Shown here one piece after another: positions 28,447-38,100 of a DNA stretch of 52,034 nt (its first letter is position 1; each line of letters begins with the position of its first letter). A program made the position numbers and the translations under genes. This DNA is from Vibrio ordalii ATCC 33509. GTDB taxonomy: Bacteria > Pseudomonadota > Gammaproteobacteria > Enterobacterales > Vibrionaceae. Below the pieces are notes generated by a model. It was not told the origin of the DNA, made no database searches, and worked only from the letters and a program-made list of their open reading frames with translations. Location of the stretch: contig AEZC01000240.1 of assembly GCA_000257205.1 (NCBI GenBank), forward strand, positions 1 to 52,034, written 5' to 3'.

Positions 28447-29847
28447 ATGACTTACGCGCCTGTAACAGACGTATTGAGCGGTAAGCTAGCCGTTGACAGT
28501 GAAGTGACTGTCCGAGGCTGGATTCGTTCTCGTCGTGATTCCAAAGCTGGAATCTCTTTTCTTGCCATTTATGACGGCTCTTGTTTCGACCCGATTCAGG
28601 CCGTGGTCCCTAATAGTCTGAATAATTACAACGACGAAGTGCTAAAGCTCACTACTGGCTGCTCTGTCGAAGTAACAGGTAAGATTGTTGAGTCCCCTGC
28701 TTCTGGTCAAGCATTTGAACTGGCAGCAACTGAGGTGAAGGTTGTTGGCTGGGTTGAAGATGCTGAAACCTATCCAATGGCAAAAACTCGCCATTCAATT
28801 GAATATCTTCGTGAAGTGTCGCACCTTCGCCCACGCACCAACGTGATTGGCGCAGTGGCTCGTGTACGCAACTCACTTTCTCAAGCCATCCACCGCTTTT
28901 ACCACGATCAAGGTTATTTCTGGATGTCAGCGCCGCTGATTACCGCTTCTGATGCAGAAGGTGCGGGTGAGATGTTCCGTGTTTCAACGCTGGATTTCGC
29001 TAACCTTCCTCGTACTGAGCAAGGCAATGTCGATTTCAATGAAGACTTCTTCGGCAAAGAGACATTTCTTACTGTTTCAGGACAATTAAATGCCGAAGCG
29101 TATGCTTGTGCATTAAGCAAAGTATACACTTTTGGCCCAACGTTCCGTGCTGAAAATTCAAACACGATCCGCCACCTTGCAGAATTTTGGATGGTCGAGC
29201 CAGAAGTCGCGTTTGCTGATCTAAACGATGTCGCGAAACTGGCTGAAGATATGCTGAAGTATGTCTTCAAAGCCGTTCTTGAAGAACGTCGTGATGACCT
29301 TGAGTTTTTTGCTTCGCGTATCGACAAAGAGGCAATTACTCGTCTTGAGCAGTTCGTTAATTCAGATTTTGCGCAAGTAGACTATACCGATGCTGTGAAG
29401 ATCCTAATCGATTCAGGTCGTAAGTTTGAATTTGATGTTGAATGGGGCATTGATCTTTCTTCTGAACACGAGCGCTTCCTGGCTGAAGAGCACTTCAAAG
29501 CACCTGTAATCGTCAAGAACTACCCTAAAGACATCAAAGCATTTTACATGCGTCTAAACGACGATGGTAAAACTGTCGCTGCGATGGATGTTCTTGCCCC
29601 AGGTATTGGTGAAATCATCGGTGGATCTCAACGTGAAGAGCGTCTAGATGTACTTGATGCACGTATGATTGAAATGGGCATTGATCCTGAGCACATGAGT
29701 TGGTATCGCGATTTGCGTCGCTACGGTACAGTTCCACATGCAGGTTTCGGCCTTGGCTTTGAGCGCTTAGTATCCTACGTGACTGGTATGGGCAACGTGC
29801 GTGATGTGATTCCTTTCCCACGTACACCACGCTCTGCAAACTTCTAA
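28447..29847 (+). CDS. asnS: Asparagine--tRNA ligase
   Basis: Charges tRNA-Asn; class IIb aminoacyl-tRNA synthetase, 466 residues from ATG 28447 ([13 protein letters not shown]), the usual Vibrio start. An in-frame ATG at 28429 would add six residues but would include the GGAGA ribosome binding site in the coding sequence. The N-terminal OB-fold anticodon-binding domain has [20 protein letters not shown]. Motif 2 is [20 protein letters not shown], and motif 3 is [16 protein letters not shown]. The residue after NT in motif 2 is Ile where Ser or Thr is commoner. It is cytoplasmic and ends at a strong terminator. Confidence 0.97.
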   Translation: MTYAPVTDVLSGKLAVDSEVTVRGWIRSRRDSKAGISFLAIYDGSCFDPIQAVVPNSLNNYNDEVLKLTTGCSVEVTGKIVESPASGQAFELAATEVKVVGWVEDAETYPMAKTRHSIEYLREVSHLRPRTNVIGAVARVRNSLSQAIHRFYHDQGYFWMSAPLITASDAEGAGEMFRVSTLDFANLPRTEQGNVDFNEDFFGKETFLTVSGQLNAEAYACALSKVYTFGPTFRAENSNTIRHLAEFWMVEPEVAFADLNDVAKLAEDMLKYVFKAVLEERRDDLEFFASRIDKEAITRLEQFVNSDFAQVDYTDAVKILIDSGRKFEFDVEWGIDLSSEHERFLAEEHFKAPVIVKNYPKDIKAFYMRLNDDGKTVAAMDVLAPGIGEIIGGSQREERLDVLDARMIEMGIDPEHMSWYRDLRRYGTVPHAGFGLGFERLVSYVTGMGNVRDVIPFPRTPRSANF

Positions 29848-29867
29848 AAATCAAACACGATTTTTGT

Positions 29868-29901
29868 AAAAACCACCGACGTTACACTCGGTGGTTTTTT
29901 T
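29868..29901 (+). terminator. Rho-independent terminator of asnS
   Basis: AAAACCACCGA, an eight-base loop, TCGGTGGTTTT and a seven-T run, 20 bases after the asnS stop. Confidence 0.92.
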
Positions 29902-30093
29902 ATTTCCCCAACAATCACTGTTCACTCTCAATAACAATAGAGTGAATTTCAAATAAACATGAGACCAAAATCACCTCAATTTCATCTTCCTTTGTTACAT
30001 TTAGTTCAATTACATGATCATGTTCACTCTATTGTGCTATGCAACCGAGTTACATTAACCACATATTCAGATCGATCCATGGCGAGAACTTAT

Positions 30094-30393
30094 ATGAAAA
30101 AAAATGATGTAGATAATTTGCAGTACAAAGGTGAAACAAACGGTGTCCATGGCTGGATGACTCCTTCGGGTCAACCTTACTACTGGCATCCTGATTGGCT
30201 TCATATCGCCGAAGACACTACTGGCTCAAAGCCTAAACAAGCGTTAGAGGTGGCAGAAAATGAGCAAGCAACAAAAAAACACGCCGTGTCAGCCATTTTG
30301 AAGCATATCAATAAATGGGCTTCAGAAAAGCTTGCGGAGCACCCTGAAATAGAAAACGAAGCCATCGAATCTCAAATTGGATTAAAAAAGTAG
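30094..30393 (+). CDS. Small conserved-looking protein of unknown function
   Basis: A 99-residue soluble protein from ATG 30094 (GGCGAGA precedes it). The frame stays open further upstream to 29959, but the extra 45 codons have biased, non-protein-like composition. The N-terminal half carries a compact aromatic stretch, NGVHGWMTPSGQPYYWHPDW, resembling a small beta-fold or WW-like module. The C-terminal half is charged and helical (AILKHINKWASEKLAEHP). I do not recognise a family. It stands alone between asnS and the che operon, with a hairpin downstream. Confidence 0.6.
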   Translation: MKKNDVDNLQYKGETNGVHGWMTPSGQPYYWHPDWLHIAEDTTGSKPKQALEVAENEQATKKHAVSAILKHINKWASEKLAEHPEIENEAIESQIGLKK

Positions 30394-30399
30394 CTACTA

Positions 30400-30430
30400 C
30401 GACTTGTTGGGAGGGTCTCAACAAGTCGGT
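30400..30430. terminator. Hairpin between the small gene and cheB
   Basis: CGACTTGTTG and its complement enclose a nine-base loop between two convergent genes. The T tract is short. Confidence 0.6.
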
Positions 30431-30458
30431 TTCAAATAAAAATAAATGAAGATCTAAT

Positions 30459-31532
30459 CTATAAGTGCCTAGATGAAGCTCGTTGTAATATTTCTTGAGC
30501 TATTTGATTGAGTGCCAGTACCGAACAAGCGCCACCACGTTCGATTGCCTCTTTAGGCATACCAAAAACGATGCAACTTGCCTCATCTTGTGCAACTGTA
30601 TAGGCACCGCTCTGTTTCAACTCCAGTAAACCTCGGGCGCCATCATCCCCCATTCCCGTTAAAATAAAACCGACAGCGTTAGAGCCTGCATGTTTTGCCG
30701 CTGAGCGAAAAAGTACATCGACTGATGGTTTATGCCTGTTAACTGCCGGGCCATCTTTAATTTCGACTTGATAATGTGCACCACTTCGATTTAGTTGCAT
30801 GTGACGGCCACCCGGAGCGATCAATGCCAACCCGGGAAGAACTCGGTCGCCATTCTGTGCTTCCCTAACCTCTATTTGACAAAGCCCATTGAGCCGGTCA
30901 GCAAACATCGCGGTAAATTTTTCAGGCATATGTTGCACGATAACAATCCCTGGAGAGACCGCTGGTAATGCTGTTAAGATCGCTTCTAAAGCTTGCGTCC
31001 CACCTGTGGATGTGCCAATCACGACCACTTTTTGTGTGGTTTTCAATGTTAATGTCGAGTGATTCGGATTCGGCATTGTTTGCTGTACTTTCTTGAGTAC
31101 ATGAGGTTTGGGTTTAACAATATTTTCTAGCTTTGCTTGTGCGGCGGCACGCACCGCACTTAACATTTCCTGCCGACTTTCTTGTAGAAAATCTTTCAAC
31201 CCTGCTTTGGGTTTAGTGATAATCGTCAACGCACCAGCTTGCAATGCTTGCATCGTCACGTCCGCGCCACGTTCCGTCAGTGTAGAACAAATAATGACTG
31301 GCGTCGGATGCTGCGCCATCAGTTGCTTGAGAAACGTAATACCATCCATACGAGGCATTTCTACATCTAAAATAATCACATCTGGCCATTGAACAGCCAT
31401 TTTTTTTTGAGCGAATATCGGATCAGAAGCAGGAGTAAGCACTTCAATATCAGGTTCATTACTCAACAAAGCGCTGATCACTTGCCGAACAACCGCAGAG
31501 TCATCCACGATTAATACTTTTATTTTTTTCAT
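30459..31532 (-). CDS. cheB: CheB, receptor methylesterase/glutamine deamidase
   Basis: A 357-residue adaptation enzyme. The receiver domain (1-120) has the phosphoacceptor Asp56 in [13 protein letters not shown] linker follows, then the methylesterase domain with the nucleophile in [14 protein letters not shown], the catalytic His in [12 protein letters not shown], and Asp in [12 protein letters not shown]. It removes methyl groups from the chemoreceptors when phosphorylated by CheA. Last gene of the minus-strand chemosensory operon, 34 bases after cheD. Confidence 0.96.
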   Translation of the reverse strand: MKKIKVLIVDDSAVVRQVISALLSNEPDIEVLTPASDPIFAQKKMAVQWPDVIILDVEMPRMDGITFLKQLMAQHPTPVIICSTLTERGADVTMQALQAGALTIITKPKAGLKDFLQESRQEMLSAVRAAAQAKLENIVKPKPHVLKKVQQTMPNPNHSTLTLKTTQKVVVIGTSTGGTQALEAILTALPAVSPGIVIVQHMPEKFTAMFADRLNGLCQIEVREAQNGDRVLPGLALIAPGGRHMQLNRSGAHYQVEIKDGPAVNRHKPSVDVLFRSAAKHAGSNAVGFILTGMGDDGARGLLELKQSGAYTVAQDEASCIVFGMPKEAIERGGACSVLALNQIAQEILQRASSRHL

Positions 31533-31566
31533 GTAACGCCTCTATAAGTCGACCCTCAATGGCTGA

Positions 31567-32085
31567 TTAATAAGCTACCTCTCTTGCAGAAGATCGCCCA
31601 TATTGAACCCAAACATCACCATTTTGGACATCAAAAAATACTTTACGATAACGCTTTCCACCTACATCATTGCGGCTTACTTGAAAACCGTGCTCTTTCA
31701 GTAACTGCATACCCAGTCGCACATTTTGTTGTGCAACATTTATCGAAGCGACTTTGCTGTAGTGACCTGCAAACATAGTGCTACCTCCAAATACTTTAAC
31801 AACACATTCCTTAGGATTGATTTGATGTCGTCGGCACTGAAGGGAAAAATACGCCACAACATCGCTAGCATAATAGCCTTCAGGTTGTTTGGCCTCTTCA
31901 CCTAGGGCGGAGCGCTGGCTCAACAGATAATGACACATACCCACCAACTGCGTTTTTGGATGCCATAACGTAATGGCAACGCATGAACCCAGCAGCGTAT
32001 GAATCCAACCTCTGTGATGACCAAAGAATATCTCGCCAGGCATCAAGTTCATAGCCTCTGTTTTAGATAAAAATTCGTTCGCCAT
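31567..32085 (-). CDS. cheD: CheD, chemoreceptor glutamine deamidase
   Basis: A 172-residue enzyme that deamidates receptor glutamines. Thr30, Cys35 and His52 fit the CheD active site (HTLLGSCVAITLWHP and GMCHYLL). The C-terminus has GGKYRKVFFDVQNGDVWVQ-like family features. The start overlaps the cheR stop as TAATG, so it is coupled. CheD in the operon shows this is not the minimal enterobacterial type of pathway. Confidence 0.94.
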   Translation of the reverse strand: MANEFLSKTEAMNLMPGEIFFGHHRGWIHTLLGSCVAITLWHPKTQLVGMCHYLLSQRSALGEEAKQPEGYYASDVVAYFSLQCRRHQINPKECVVKVFGGSTMFAGHYSKVASINVAQQNVRLGMQLLKEHGFQVSRNDVGGKRYRKVFFDVQNGDVWVQYGRSSAREVAY

Positions 32086-32963
32086 TAATCACAAATCCCT
32101 CGTTTTTGATAGATAGACGGCTGCAGTAATTGCAAGTCATCGCAGTTGAGTCCGTTTAACGTTTCAGAGTGGCCAATCAACAAAATACCGCCACTCTTCA
32201 ATCGGCTAATAACGTTACTGATCACCCTTTGTTTGGTATTTTGATCAAAATAAATCATAACATTGCGTAAAAAAATGAGTTCAAAATGACCAAGTTCATC
32301 CAACTGATTTTGTAAGTTCGCTAGTTCGAATTTCACTTTTTTTCTTAATGAATTAACCACTTTCAATGTATCATGTTTGGAACCAATCCCTTTTCGGCAA
32401 TACGTTTTGAGATACGCTTTCGGTATATGTTCATGGCGCAGCATCGGGTAGATACCCTGTGATGCAATTTGCAACACCTGGCTATTAATATCGGTACCGA
32501 CTATTTGCCATGCCCCTTGATAACGGCTATCCAATAACATTGCCAATGAATAAGCTTCTTCCCCCGTAGAACTTGCAGCGCTCCAACAGCGGATCTGTTT
32601 TTTCCCCCATACAGTGAAGAGATGGTGCTGGATGTAAGCAAAATGTGCCTCTTCTCTGAAAAAGTACGTTTCATTGGTGGTCAGTAAATTGATGACTCGT
32701 TGCTGCTCAAGTTTGCGTACTTGCTGATCGCTAAATTTGGTCAAATACTCAAAATACTCCCGATACGAACTTATACCGAGCTCCCTTAAGCGTCCGCTTA
32801 AACGCCCAACCACCAACGCTTTCTTACTAGGCGTTAGTGCAATACCTGCCGATTGGTATATCCAGCCACGATACAACTCAAAGTCTGCATCACTGATGAT
32901 GGACATTTGCTTCATGGCTGAATTCCCAAATTGCTGAGATTTGTGCTTAACTTGCAAGTTCAT
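32085..32963 (-). CDS. cheR: CheR, receptor methyltransferase
   Basis: S-adenosylmethionine-dependent methylation of receptor glutamates. 292 residues. The N-terminal helical domain (KALVVGRLSGRLRELGISSY, NLLTTNETYFFREEAHF) precedes the Rossmann methyltransferase domain (CWSAASSTGEEAYSLAMLL, IVGTDINSQVL, FELIFLRNVMIYFD). The start at 32963 overlaps the end of cheW by 17 bases; ATG 32915 (MKQMSIISD) is an alternative that removes a poorly conserved 16-residue tail. Balances CheB in adaptation. Confidence 0.95.
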   Translation of the reverse strand: MNLQVKHKSQQFGNSAMKQMSIISDADFELYRGWIYQSAGIALTPSKKALVVGRLSGRLRELGISSYREYFEYLTKFSDQQVRKLEQQRVINLLTTNETYFFREEAHFAYIQHHLFTVWGKKQIRCWSAASSTGEEAYSLAMLLDSRYQGAWQIVGTDINSQVLQIASQGIYPMLRHEHIPKAYLKTYCRKGIGSKHDTLKVVNSLRKKVKFELANLQNQLDELGHFELIFLRNVMIYFDQNTKQRVISNVISRLKSGGILLIGHSETLNGLNCDDLQLLQPSIYQKRGICD

Positions 32964-33501
32964 TCTGCTCTTTGACCTGTTCCATCATGGCCAACTCTTC
33001 AACAGATAGGACTTTATCCTCCGCTAAAATAATGACAAACTCTTCATCGAATTGAGCCATACCACAAATAAATTCGGTACGGATCTTGGTACCAAAATTA
33101 GGCGCAGGCCTCATGAAATTACTTGATATTTCAATGACTTCAGAAACACTGTCAACCATAACACCTAGGTCTTGGCTACGTTCTTCATTCGTTACTTCGA
33201 TAATGACAACGCAGGTCTTTTTATTCACTTCTTGCGGTTTAAGATAAAAACGCCGAGCTAGGTTAACGACAGGTACCACTTCACCACGCAAGTTAATAAT
33301 GCCTTGAATGTAGTCAGGCATCATTGGTACCTGAGTTACTTTGCCATACTCTAATATTTCCTTAACATGCAAAATGGTAAAGGCGTACATTTCACCATTG
33401 AGCTGAAATGTTAAGTACTGTTGATCTTGTGCCAATTCTGTATTGGACTTAGCCAATATCATCGAGTTAGCGTCAACCGGAATAAGATTAGCCACATTCA
33501 C
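32947..33501 (-). CDS. cheW: CheW, receptor-kinase coupling protein
   Basis: A 184-residue single CheW domain (about 30-165): YLTFQLNGEMYAFTILHVKE, MMPDYIQGIINLRGEVVPVV, and VSEVIEISSNFMRPAPNFG. The NLRG motif is the receptor/CheA-binding loop. It links the operon-encoded receptor to CheA. It lies nine bases after the MCP gene and overlaps cheR. Confidence 0.95.
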   Translation of the reverse strand: MNVANLIPVDANSMILAKSNTELAQDQQYLTFQLNGEMYAFTILHVKEILEYGKVTQVPMMPDYIQGIINLRGEVVPVVNLARRFYLKPQEVNKKTCVVIIEVTNEERSQDLGVMVDSVSEVIEISSNFMRPAPNFGTKIRTEFICGMAQFDEEFVIILAEDKVLSVEELAMMEQVKEQNELAS

Positions 33502-33510
33502 CTCCAGACG

Positions 33511-35130
33511 CTAAAAGCGCACATACTCAGGTTCATCGTCCATAGAAACAAACTCAACATCCTTCTTCTGTTTATGGCGTTGCTGCTCCCGGTGGACTGA
33601 GGTTTTGCTTGAGACTTCCCGGCGATGATTTTCCGTTTTGAAGAAGGTCATGAGCAGCTGAAGTTGCTGAGCTTGGCTGCTCATCTCTTCTGAAGTTGAC
33701 GCAAGCTCTTCTGATGCGGAAGCACTTTGTTGCGTGATACTGTTGAGCTGTTCCATCGCTTGGTTAATTTGTGTTGCACCGGTTGCTTGTTCCATTGAAG
33801 CAGCATTGATCTCTTGTACTAAATCGGACGTTCTTTGAATAGAAGGCACCATTTCATCCAGCAGTTTTCCAGCTTGTTCCGCTAAACCAACGCTATTTTT
33901 AGCGACTTCACCAATTTCTTGAGAAGCAATCTGGCTGCGCTCTGCCAATTTTCGAACTTCCGCTGCCACCACTGCAAAACCTTTCCCATGCTCACCTGCT
34001 CTGGCTGCTTCAATCGCTGCGTTGAGCGCAAGTAAGTTAGTTTGATAAGCAATATCATCGATAATGCCAATTTTTTCAGCAATCGATTTCATCGCTAACA
34101 CGGTTTTAGCTACCGCCTCCCCACCTTCTTTCGCTTCTTTAGCCGCCTTTCCTGCCATGCTATCGGTCACTTTTGCATTTTCGGTATTTTGCGCGATTGA
34201 GGCTGACATCTGTTCTACCGACGAGGTAGTTTGTTCAACACTGGCCGCTTGTTCGCTCGCACCTTGACTTAAGTTTTGTGCAGTCGCCGACACCTCTTCA
34301 GAAGCGGAAGCCAATGCGTTACTTGAGCTATTCACTTCACCTACGATGTCTGACAACTTGGCCACCATTTTTTGCATTGCTTCTAGTAGGCGTCCTAGTT
34401 CATCGTTTGATGTCACCTCGATTTTTCCAGTCAAATCACCCGCTGCTAAATTATTAGCAATAGATACAGCTTGCTCTAAGGGATTACAAATTCCACGAAT
34501 TAAGGTGATTGCAAATCCAATACCAATCATCAGGCCCATAACTATAGAAATAATCGCAAGCATATATAAATTGTCATACAATTCGACCTCATAATAATAT
34601 ACACGCTGTGCTTCTTTGGTTTGCAACTGAATAAGTGAATTCAGCGTTTCTTCAACTGGCACATAAAGAGGACGAATTTTTTCTGCTGCAAGTCTCGTCG
34701 CCTCGTCTATATCAGAACGGCGTAATGCCTCTAATGTGGGCTCAAGCGCTTGCTCAATAAATATTTTATTTCTATCTTCAAATTGCTTTGCTAAAACGGC
34801 TTCTTCTTCGGTAAAACTCGTCTGTCTGAATTCCAACCATATTTCATCGATAGCTTTAAGGTGATTCTCTACAACCTCAATTTGACTTCGAATAATATTG
34901 GGTTGAGGATATAACTGTGAAAATTCTAGAGCGATTCGATTGTTCAAAAAGCGAGTTTTAATATCACCTATAGATAGCGCTGGTACAGTTCGGTCATAAT
35001 AAACCGTTTTTAGGCCATGCAATGTTTTTTGCATGCCATAAAGCCCTAATGATCCGACAATAATGAGTAACAAACTTAAAATGCCAACTAGCATGCTTAG
35101 TTTGAATTTGACTGAAATATTTTTAAACAT
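33511..35130 (-). CDS. Methyl-accepting chemotaxis protein with four-helix-bundle sensor
   Basis: A 539-residue transmembrane chemoreceptor. Helix TM1 is at about 11-31. A periplasmic helical domain of about 155 residues fits the 4HB_MCP type. TM2 is at about 189-212. HAMP is at about 213-266 ([18 protein letters not shown]). The cytoplasmic signalling bundle has the tip [20 protein letters not shown]. It ends EPEYVRF, without the NWETF-type pentapeptide that tethers CheR/CheB in E. coli Tar. Location between cheA and cheW makes it the likely cognate receptor of this operon. The ligand is unknown. Confidence 0.93.
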   Translation of the reverse strand: MFKNISVKFKLSMLVGILSLLLIIVGSLGLYGMQKTLHGLKTVYYDRTVPALSIGDIKTRFLNNRIALEFSQLYPQPNIIRSQIEVVENHLKAIDEIWLEFRQTSFTEEEAVLAKQFEDRNKIFIEQALEPTLEALRRSDIDEATRLAAEKIRPLYVPVEETLNSLIQLQTKEAQRVYYYEVELYDNLYMLAIISIVMGLMIGIGFAITLIRGICNPLEQAVSIANNLAAGDLTGKIEVTSNDELGRLLEAMQKMVAKLSDIVGEVNSSSNALASASEEVSATAQNLSQGASEQAASVEQTTSSVEQMSASIAQNTENAKVTDSMAGKAAKEAKEGGEAVAKTVLAMKSIAEKIGIIDDIAYQTNLLALNAAIEAARAGEHGKGFAVVAAEVRKLAERSQIASQEIGEVAKNSVGLAEQAGKLLDEMVPSIQRTSDLVQEINAASMEQATGATQINQAMEQLNSITQQSASASEELASTSEEMSSQAQQLQLLMTFFKTENHRREVSSKTSVHREQQRHKQKKDVEFVSMDDEPEYVRF

Positions 35131-35165
35131 AGCCTATTCCTTTCTGACGATATAATTGAGCCAAG

Positions 35166-37337
35166 TTAGTGCATTGCTAATAAGCGATGCTTAGACTCTT
35201 CCTTCATAATATGTTGCGATAAACTAGCGATATCTAAGATAAGAGCAATATCTCCGCTACCCAAAATAGTCGAACCACTAATTCCTTTAACCCGTGAGAA
35301 AATCGGCCCAAGTGGTTTAATTACGGTTTGTAATTCCCCTAATAAATTATCCACGATCAAACCAGCACTTTGTCCAGCACTACTGACCACAACCACATTT
35401 TGGCGTTTTGAACAACGTGCAGTGAGGCCAAATTGCGCTCTTAAATCAATTAAAGGCAGCACTTGGCCTCGAAGATTAATATATGGCTTACCTTGGCCAT
35501 CTTTGAGCCACTTATCATCAAGCTCGACGCATTCTTGAACGGCATCTAATGGCACAACGAAGGTTTCTCTACTTACTTCAATTAAGAAGCCATCAATGAT
35601 CGCAAGTGTGAGCGGTAATACGATACGGATGGTTGTTCCTTGATTGAGCATACTGTGTATTTCGACTCGACCTCGCAAATCAGTAATATTTCGCTTCACT
35701 ACGTCCATACCGACACCGCGCCCTGAAATATTGGAAACCTGCTGGGCCGTTGAAAAGCCGGGCTCAAAAATGAGCTGAAAAATCTCGTCATCGGTCACGA
35801 GTTGGTTTTCATCAAGTAGCCCTTTTTCAATTGCTTTTGCGCGTAATTTTCCGCTATTGAGTCCTTTTCCATCATCGCTTACGTCGATCACTATATTGCC
35901 TGAGTCATGGTAGGCATTAAGTGTTATCGTTCCGTGTGCAGGCTTTCCATTTGCTACGCGTTCTTCTTCTGTTTCAATGCCGTGGTCAATCGCATTGCGT
36001 ACCAAATGCATCAAAGGGTCACCAATTTTTTCAATAACCGATTTATCTAATTCGGTATCAGCGCCAGTAATGGTGAGTTGAATACTCTTGTTTAACTCCT
36101 TCGCCATATCACGGACAACGCGTTGAAAACGGACAAATGTTGCGCCGATAGCCACCATTCTAAGCTGTAGTGCCGCATCTCTGACTTCCTCGAGAAGGCC
36201 ATTGAGCCGTGCAACAGATTCAATCATTACATTTTCGCCAATTAGCTCCGCCTGTAATGCACTGCCGGCACCTGCGGTGACCAACTCCCCAACTAAATTA
36301 ATCAAGGTATCTAACTTTTCAGCATCCACTCGCAAGCTTTTTTGCTCTTTGGTGAGTGCCTCTCTTGCCTTGTTCTGTTTATCAACCGCAGCATTGAGCA
36401 CGAGTGCTAACTGCGCATCGTTTTGAGTCAAAATTTCGCCGATAGGTACTGTATCCGAGTTAACTTCTCGCCGTTCGCTTTGTTGCTGCAATGCGCGCTG
36501 CAATTCAGTCTCAGTGAGCGCGCCACAACGAACTAATATTTCCCCAATTCTATAATTTTCATCAGGCATTGATTGAATGTATTCAATGAAGTCGCCCACT
36601 TTGGCACTCGGCGGAAAGATTCGAACCTCACCTTCTTCACGAATAAATTCAAATACATCTTCGATTTGTTGTTTAGATGCCGGAGAATAGAAACGGAGTT
36701 CAAAACCCAAATAACAGCATTCTGGATCAAAGTTATGCCAATCTGGTAATTTCCGGTCGACAGCCTCGATATAAATAACCTCTCCCAGCGTAGTTAAATA
36801 AGAAAGAAAAGAGAGCGGATCCATACCATCTTGGAATGCATGAAGCGGGAAAGTTAAAGAGAGATGCCAACAGAAATTGTCAATCGTAGTGTGATCAGGT
36901 TCAGATTCCATAGTTGGTGAATGATTTTCTAGTTCAGATTGGCCTAAAAACTCAGACAATCTGGCCCCTAAGCGCTGTCCGGTAACGTCATCTTCTGATG
37001 ACTCTTGCCCCGTTTGAGCATCATCAATCAAGCTCACCATGTGATCGCGACACTCAAGCAACAAGGAAATATGCTTTTCATGCAACTTAAGTTGTTCTGA
37101 GCGCAATAAATCAAGCAAGCTTTCTACTTTATGAGTAAAACGAACGATCTCATTTAAGTTAAATATCCCTGCTGAGCCTTTTACAGTATGCGCTGCTCGG
37201 AAAATTGCGTTTAATCGCTCATTTAAGCCATCAAGATTCCCGTTATCCAGTTCAAGAAGGTCAGATTCCATCCCTTCAAGCAACTCCCTACTCTCATTAA
37301 AATAAGTTTGGAGCGCCGCAGCCATCATTTCGTCCAT
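35166..37337 (-). CDS. cheA: CheA histidine kinase with MshEN-like tandem motif
   Basis: Chemosensory kinase, 723 residues from ATG 37337, which has AGGGAG seven bases upstream; ATG 37361 would add eight residues. In order: the HPt domain with phospho-His50 in FRAAHTVKGSAG; an alpha/beta domain at about 155-255 (FQDGMDPLSFLSYLTTLGEV); two MshEN-like motifs at 263-286 and 298-321; the dimerisation helices (LDTLINLVGELVTAG); the ATPase domain (HLVRNAIDHGIE, DVSDDGKGLN, GRGVGMDVVKRNI); and a CheW-like regulatory domain (INLRGQVLPLIDLRAQFGL). The motif pair matches the c-di-GMP-binding signature RLGxxL-x10-L-x3-L-x2-Q of MshE. c-di-GMP control of this kinase is inferred. Confidence 0.95.
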   Translation of the reverse strand: MDEMMAAALQTYFNESRELLEGMESDLLELDNGNLDGLNERLNAIFRAAHTVKGSAGIFNLNEIVRFTHKVESLLDLLRSEQLKLHEKHISLLLECRDHMVSLIDDAQTGQESSEDDVTGQRLGARLSEFLGQSELENHSPTMESEPDHTTIDNFCWHLSLTFPLHAFQDGMDPLSFLSYLTTLGEVIYIEAVDRKLPDWHNFDPECCYLGFELRFYSPASKQQIEDVFEFIREEGEVRIFPPSAKVGDFIEYIQSMPDENYRIGEILVRCGALTETELQRALQQQSERREVNSDTVPIGEILTQNDAQLALVLNAAVDKQNKAREALTKEQKSLRVDAEKLDTLINLVGELVTAGAGSALQAELIGENVMIESVARLNGLLEEVRDAALQLRMVAIGATFVRFQRVVRDMAKELNKSIQLTITGADTELDKSVIEKIGDPLMHLVRNAIDHGIETEEERVANGKPAHGTITLNAYHDSGNIVIDVSDDGKGLNSGKLRAKAIEKGLLDENQLVTDDEIFQLIFEPGFSTAQQVSNISGRGVGMDVVKRNITDLRGRVEIHSMLNQGTTIRIVLPLTLAIIDGFLIEVSRETFVVPLDAVQECVELDDKWLKDGQGKPYINLRGQVLPLIDLRAQFGLTARCSKRQNVVVVSSAGQSAGLIVDNLLGELQTVIKPLGPIFSRVKGISGSTILGSGDIALILDIASLSQHIMKEESKHRLLAMH

Positions 37338-37378
37338 AGTATCTCCCTGGGGCTTCGTCATTAGCTTGTCACTTTGTC

Positions 37379-37690
37379 TTATTGTGAACTCGAAAGAACG
37401 ATAGGGTCATGAAACCATCCCACTAGCCCCAGTTTACCCAGCACATCCACCACGACTTCACTGTGATGAATCAGTTCACATCCCTGTTCAATTCTTGCTT
37501 TTTTAAATGCCATCAATACTTGTACGCAACTGCTGTCCAGAGCAGTGACTTGGGACAGTTCAATGGCGATCTTCTCGCTATGAGACACAAAAGAGGTCAA
37601 CTGTTCAAACAAATCTCGAGCCTCATAAATCGTCAGTTCACCGTCAAGTTTTAACATTAATTGCTCATCGGTTTGGTGTGGAGTCAGCAT
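37379..37690 (-). CDS. STAS-domain protein (anti-sigma antagonist-like)
   Basis: A 103-residue single STAS domain. The loop VTALDSSCVQVLMAFKKA holds the Ser typical of phosphorylation by a partner kinase. A very strong ribosome binding site (AAGGAGGG) fixes the start. It lies between cheY and cheA with gaps of 9 and 41 bases. Such STAS proteins are recurrent in this type of chemosensory operon, but their role is not settled; it may bind another operon product. No partner anti-sigma kinase is encoded nearby. Confidence 0.88.
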   Translation of the reverse strand: MLTPHQTDEQLMLKLDGELTIYEARDLFEQLTSFVSHSEKIAIELSQVTALDSSCVQVLMAFKKARIEQGCELIHHSEVVVDVLGKLGLVGWFHDPIVLSSSQ

Positions 37691-37699
37691 AATCCCTCC

Positions 37700-38068
37700 T
37701 TAGGCTTGGATCAGTTTTGCTACGGCGGCAAGCATCTGTTCAGGTGCAAAGGGTTTTACAACCCAAGCTTTCGCACCCGCAGCACGACCCTGTTCTTTCT
37801 TCGATGCCTCAGACTCAGTGGTGAGCATAATCACCGGCGTAAATTTTGTGTCTGGCCTTTGCTTCAACTCTTTGAGTAAGGTGATGCCATCCATATTCGG
37901 CATATTTACGTCGCTGATGACCAAATGAACACGATTCCCGGCCAATTTGGATAATGCATCTTTACCATCCTGAGCTTCGATCGTCTGATAGCCTGCTCCT
38001 TTTAAGGTCATACTCACAACCTGGCGAATTGAAGCCGAATCATCTACAACAAGTACCGTTTTGTTCAT
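37700..38068 (-). CDS. cheY: CheY-like single-domain response regulator
   Basis: A 122-residue receiver domain. Acidic pocket DD in VLVVDDSASIRQ, phospho-Asp in HLVISDVNMPNMDG, switch Thr in VIMLTTESEASK, and conserved Lys in AWVVKPFAPEQML. ATG 38068 is preceded by AGGAAC at eight bases, so I prefer it over the frame's first ATG at 38083. It receives phosphate from the CheA in the same operon. Output (motor or other target) cannot be told from sequence. Confidence 0.94.
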   Translation of the reverse strand: MNKTVLVVDDSASIRQVVSMTLKGAGYQTIEAQDGKDALSKLAGNRVHLVISDVNMPNMDGITLLKELKQRPDTKFTPVIMLTTESEASKKEQGRAAGAKAWVVKPFAPEQMLAAVAKLIQA

Positions 38069-38100
38069 CACAGCGTTCCTCATCTATTCATTTACTGTTC

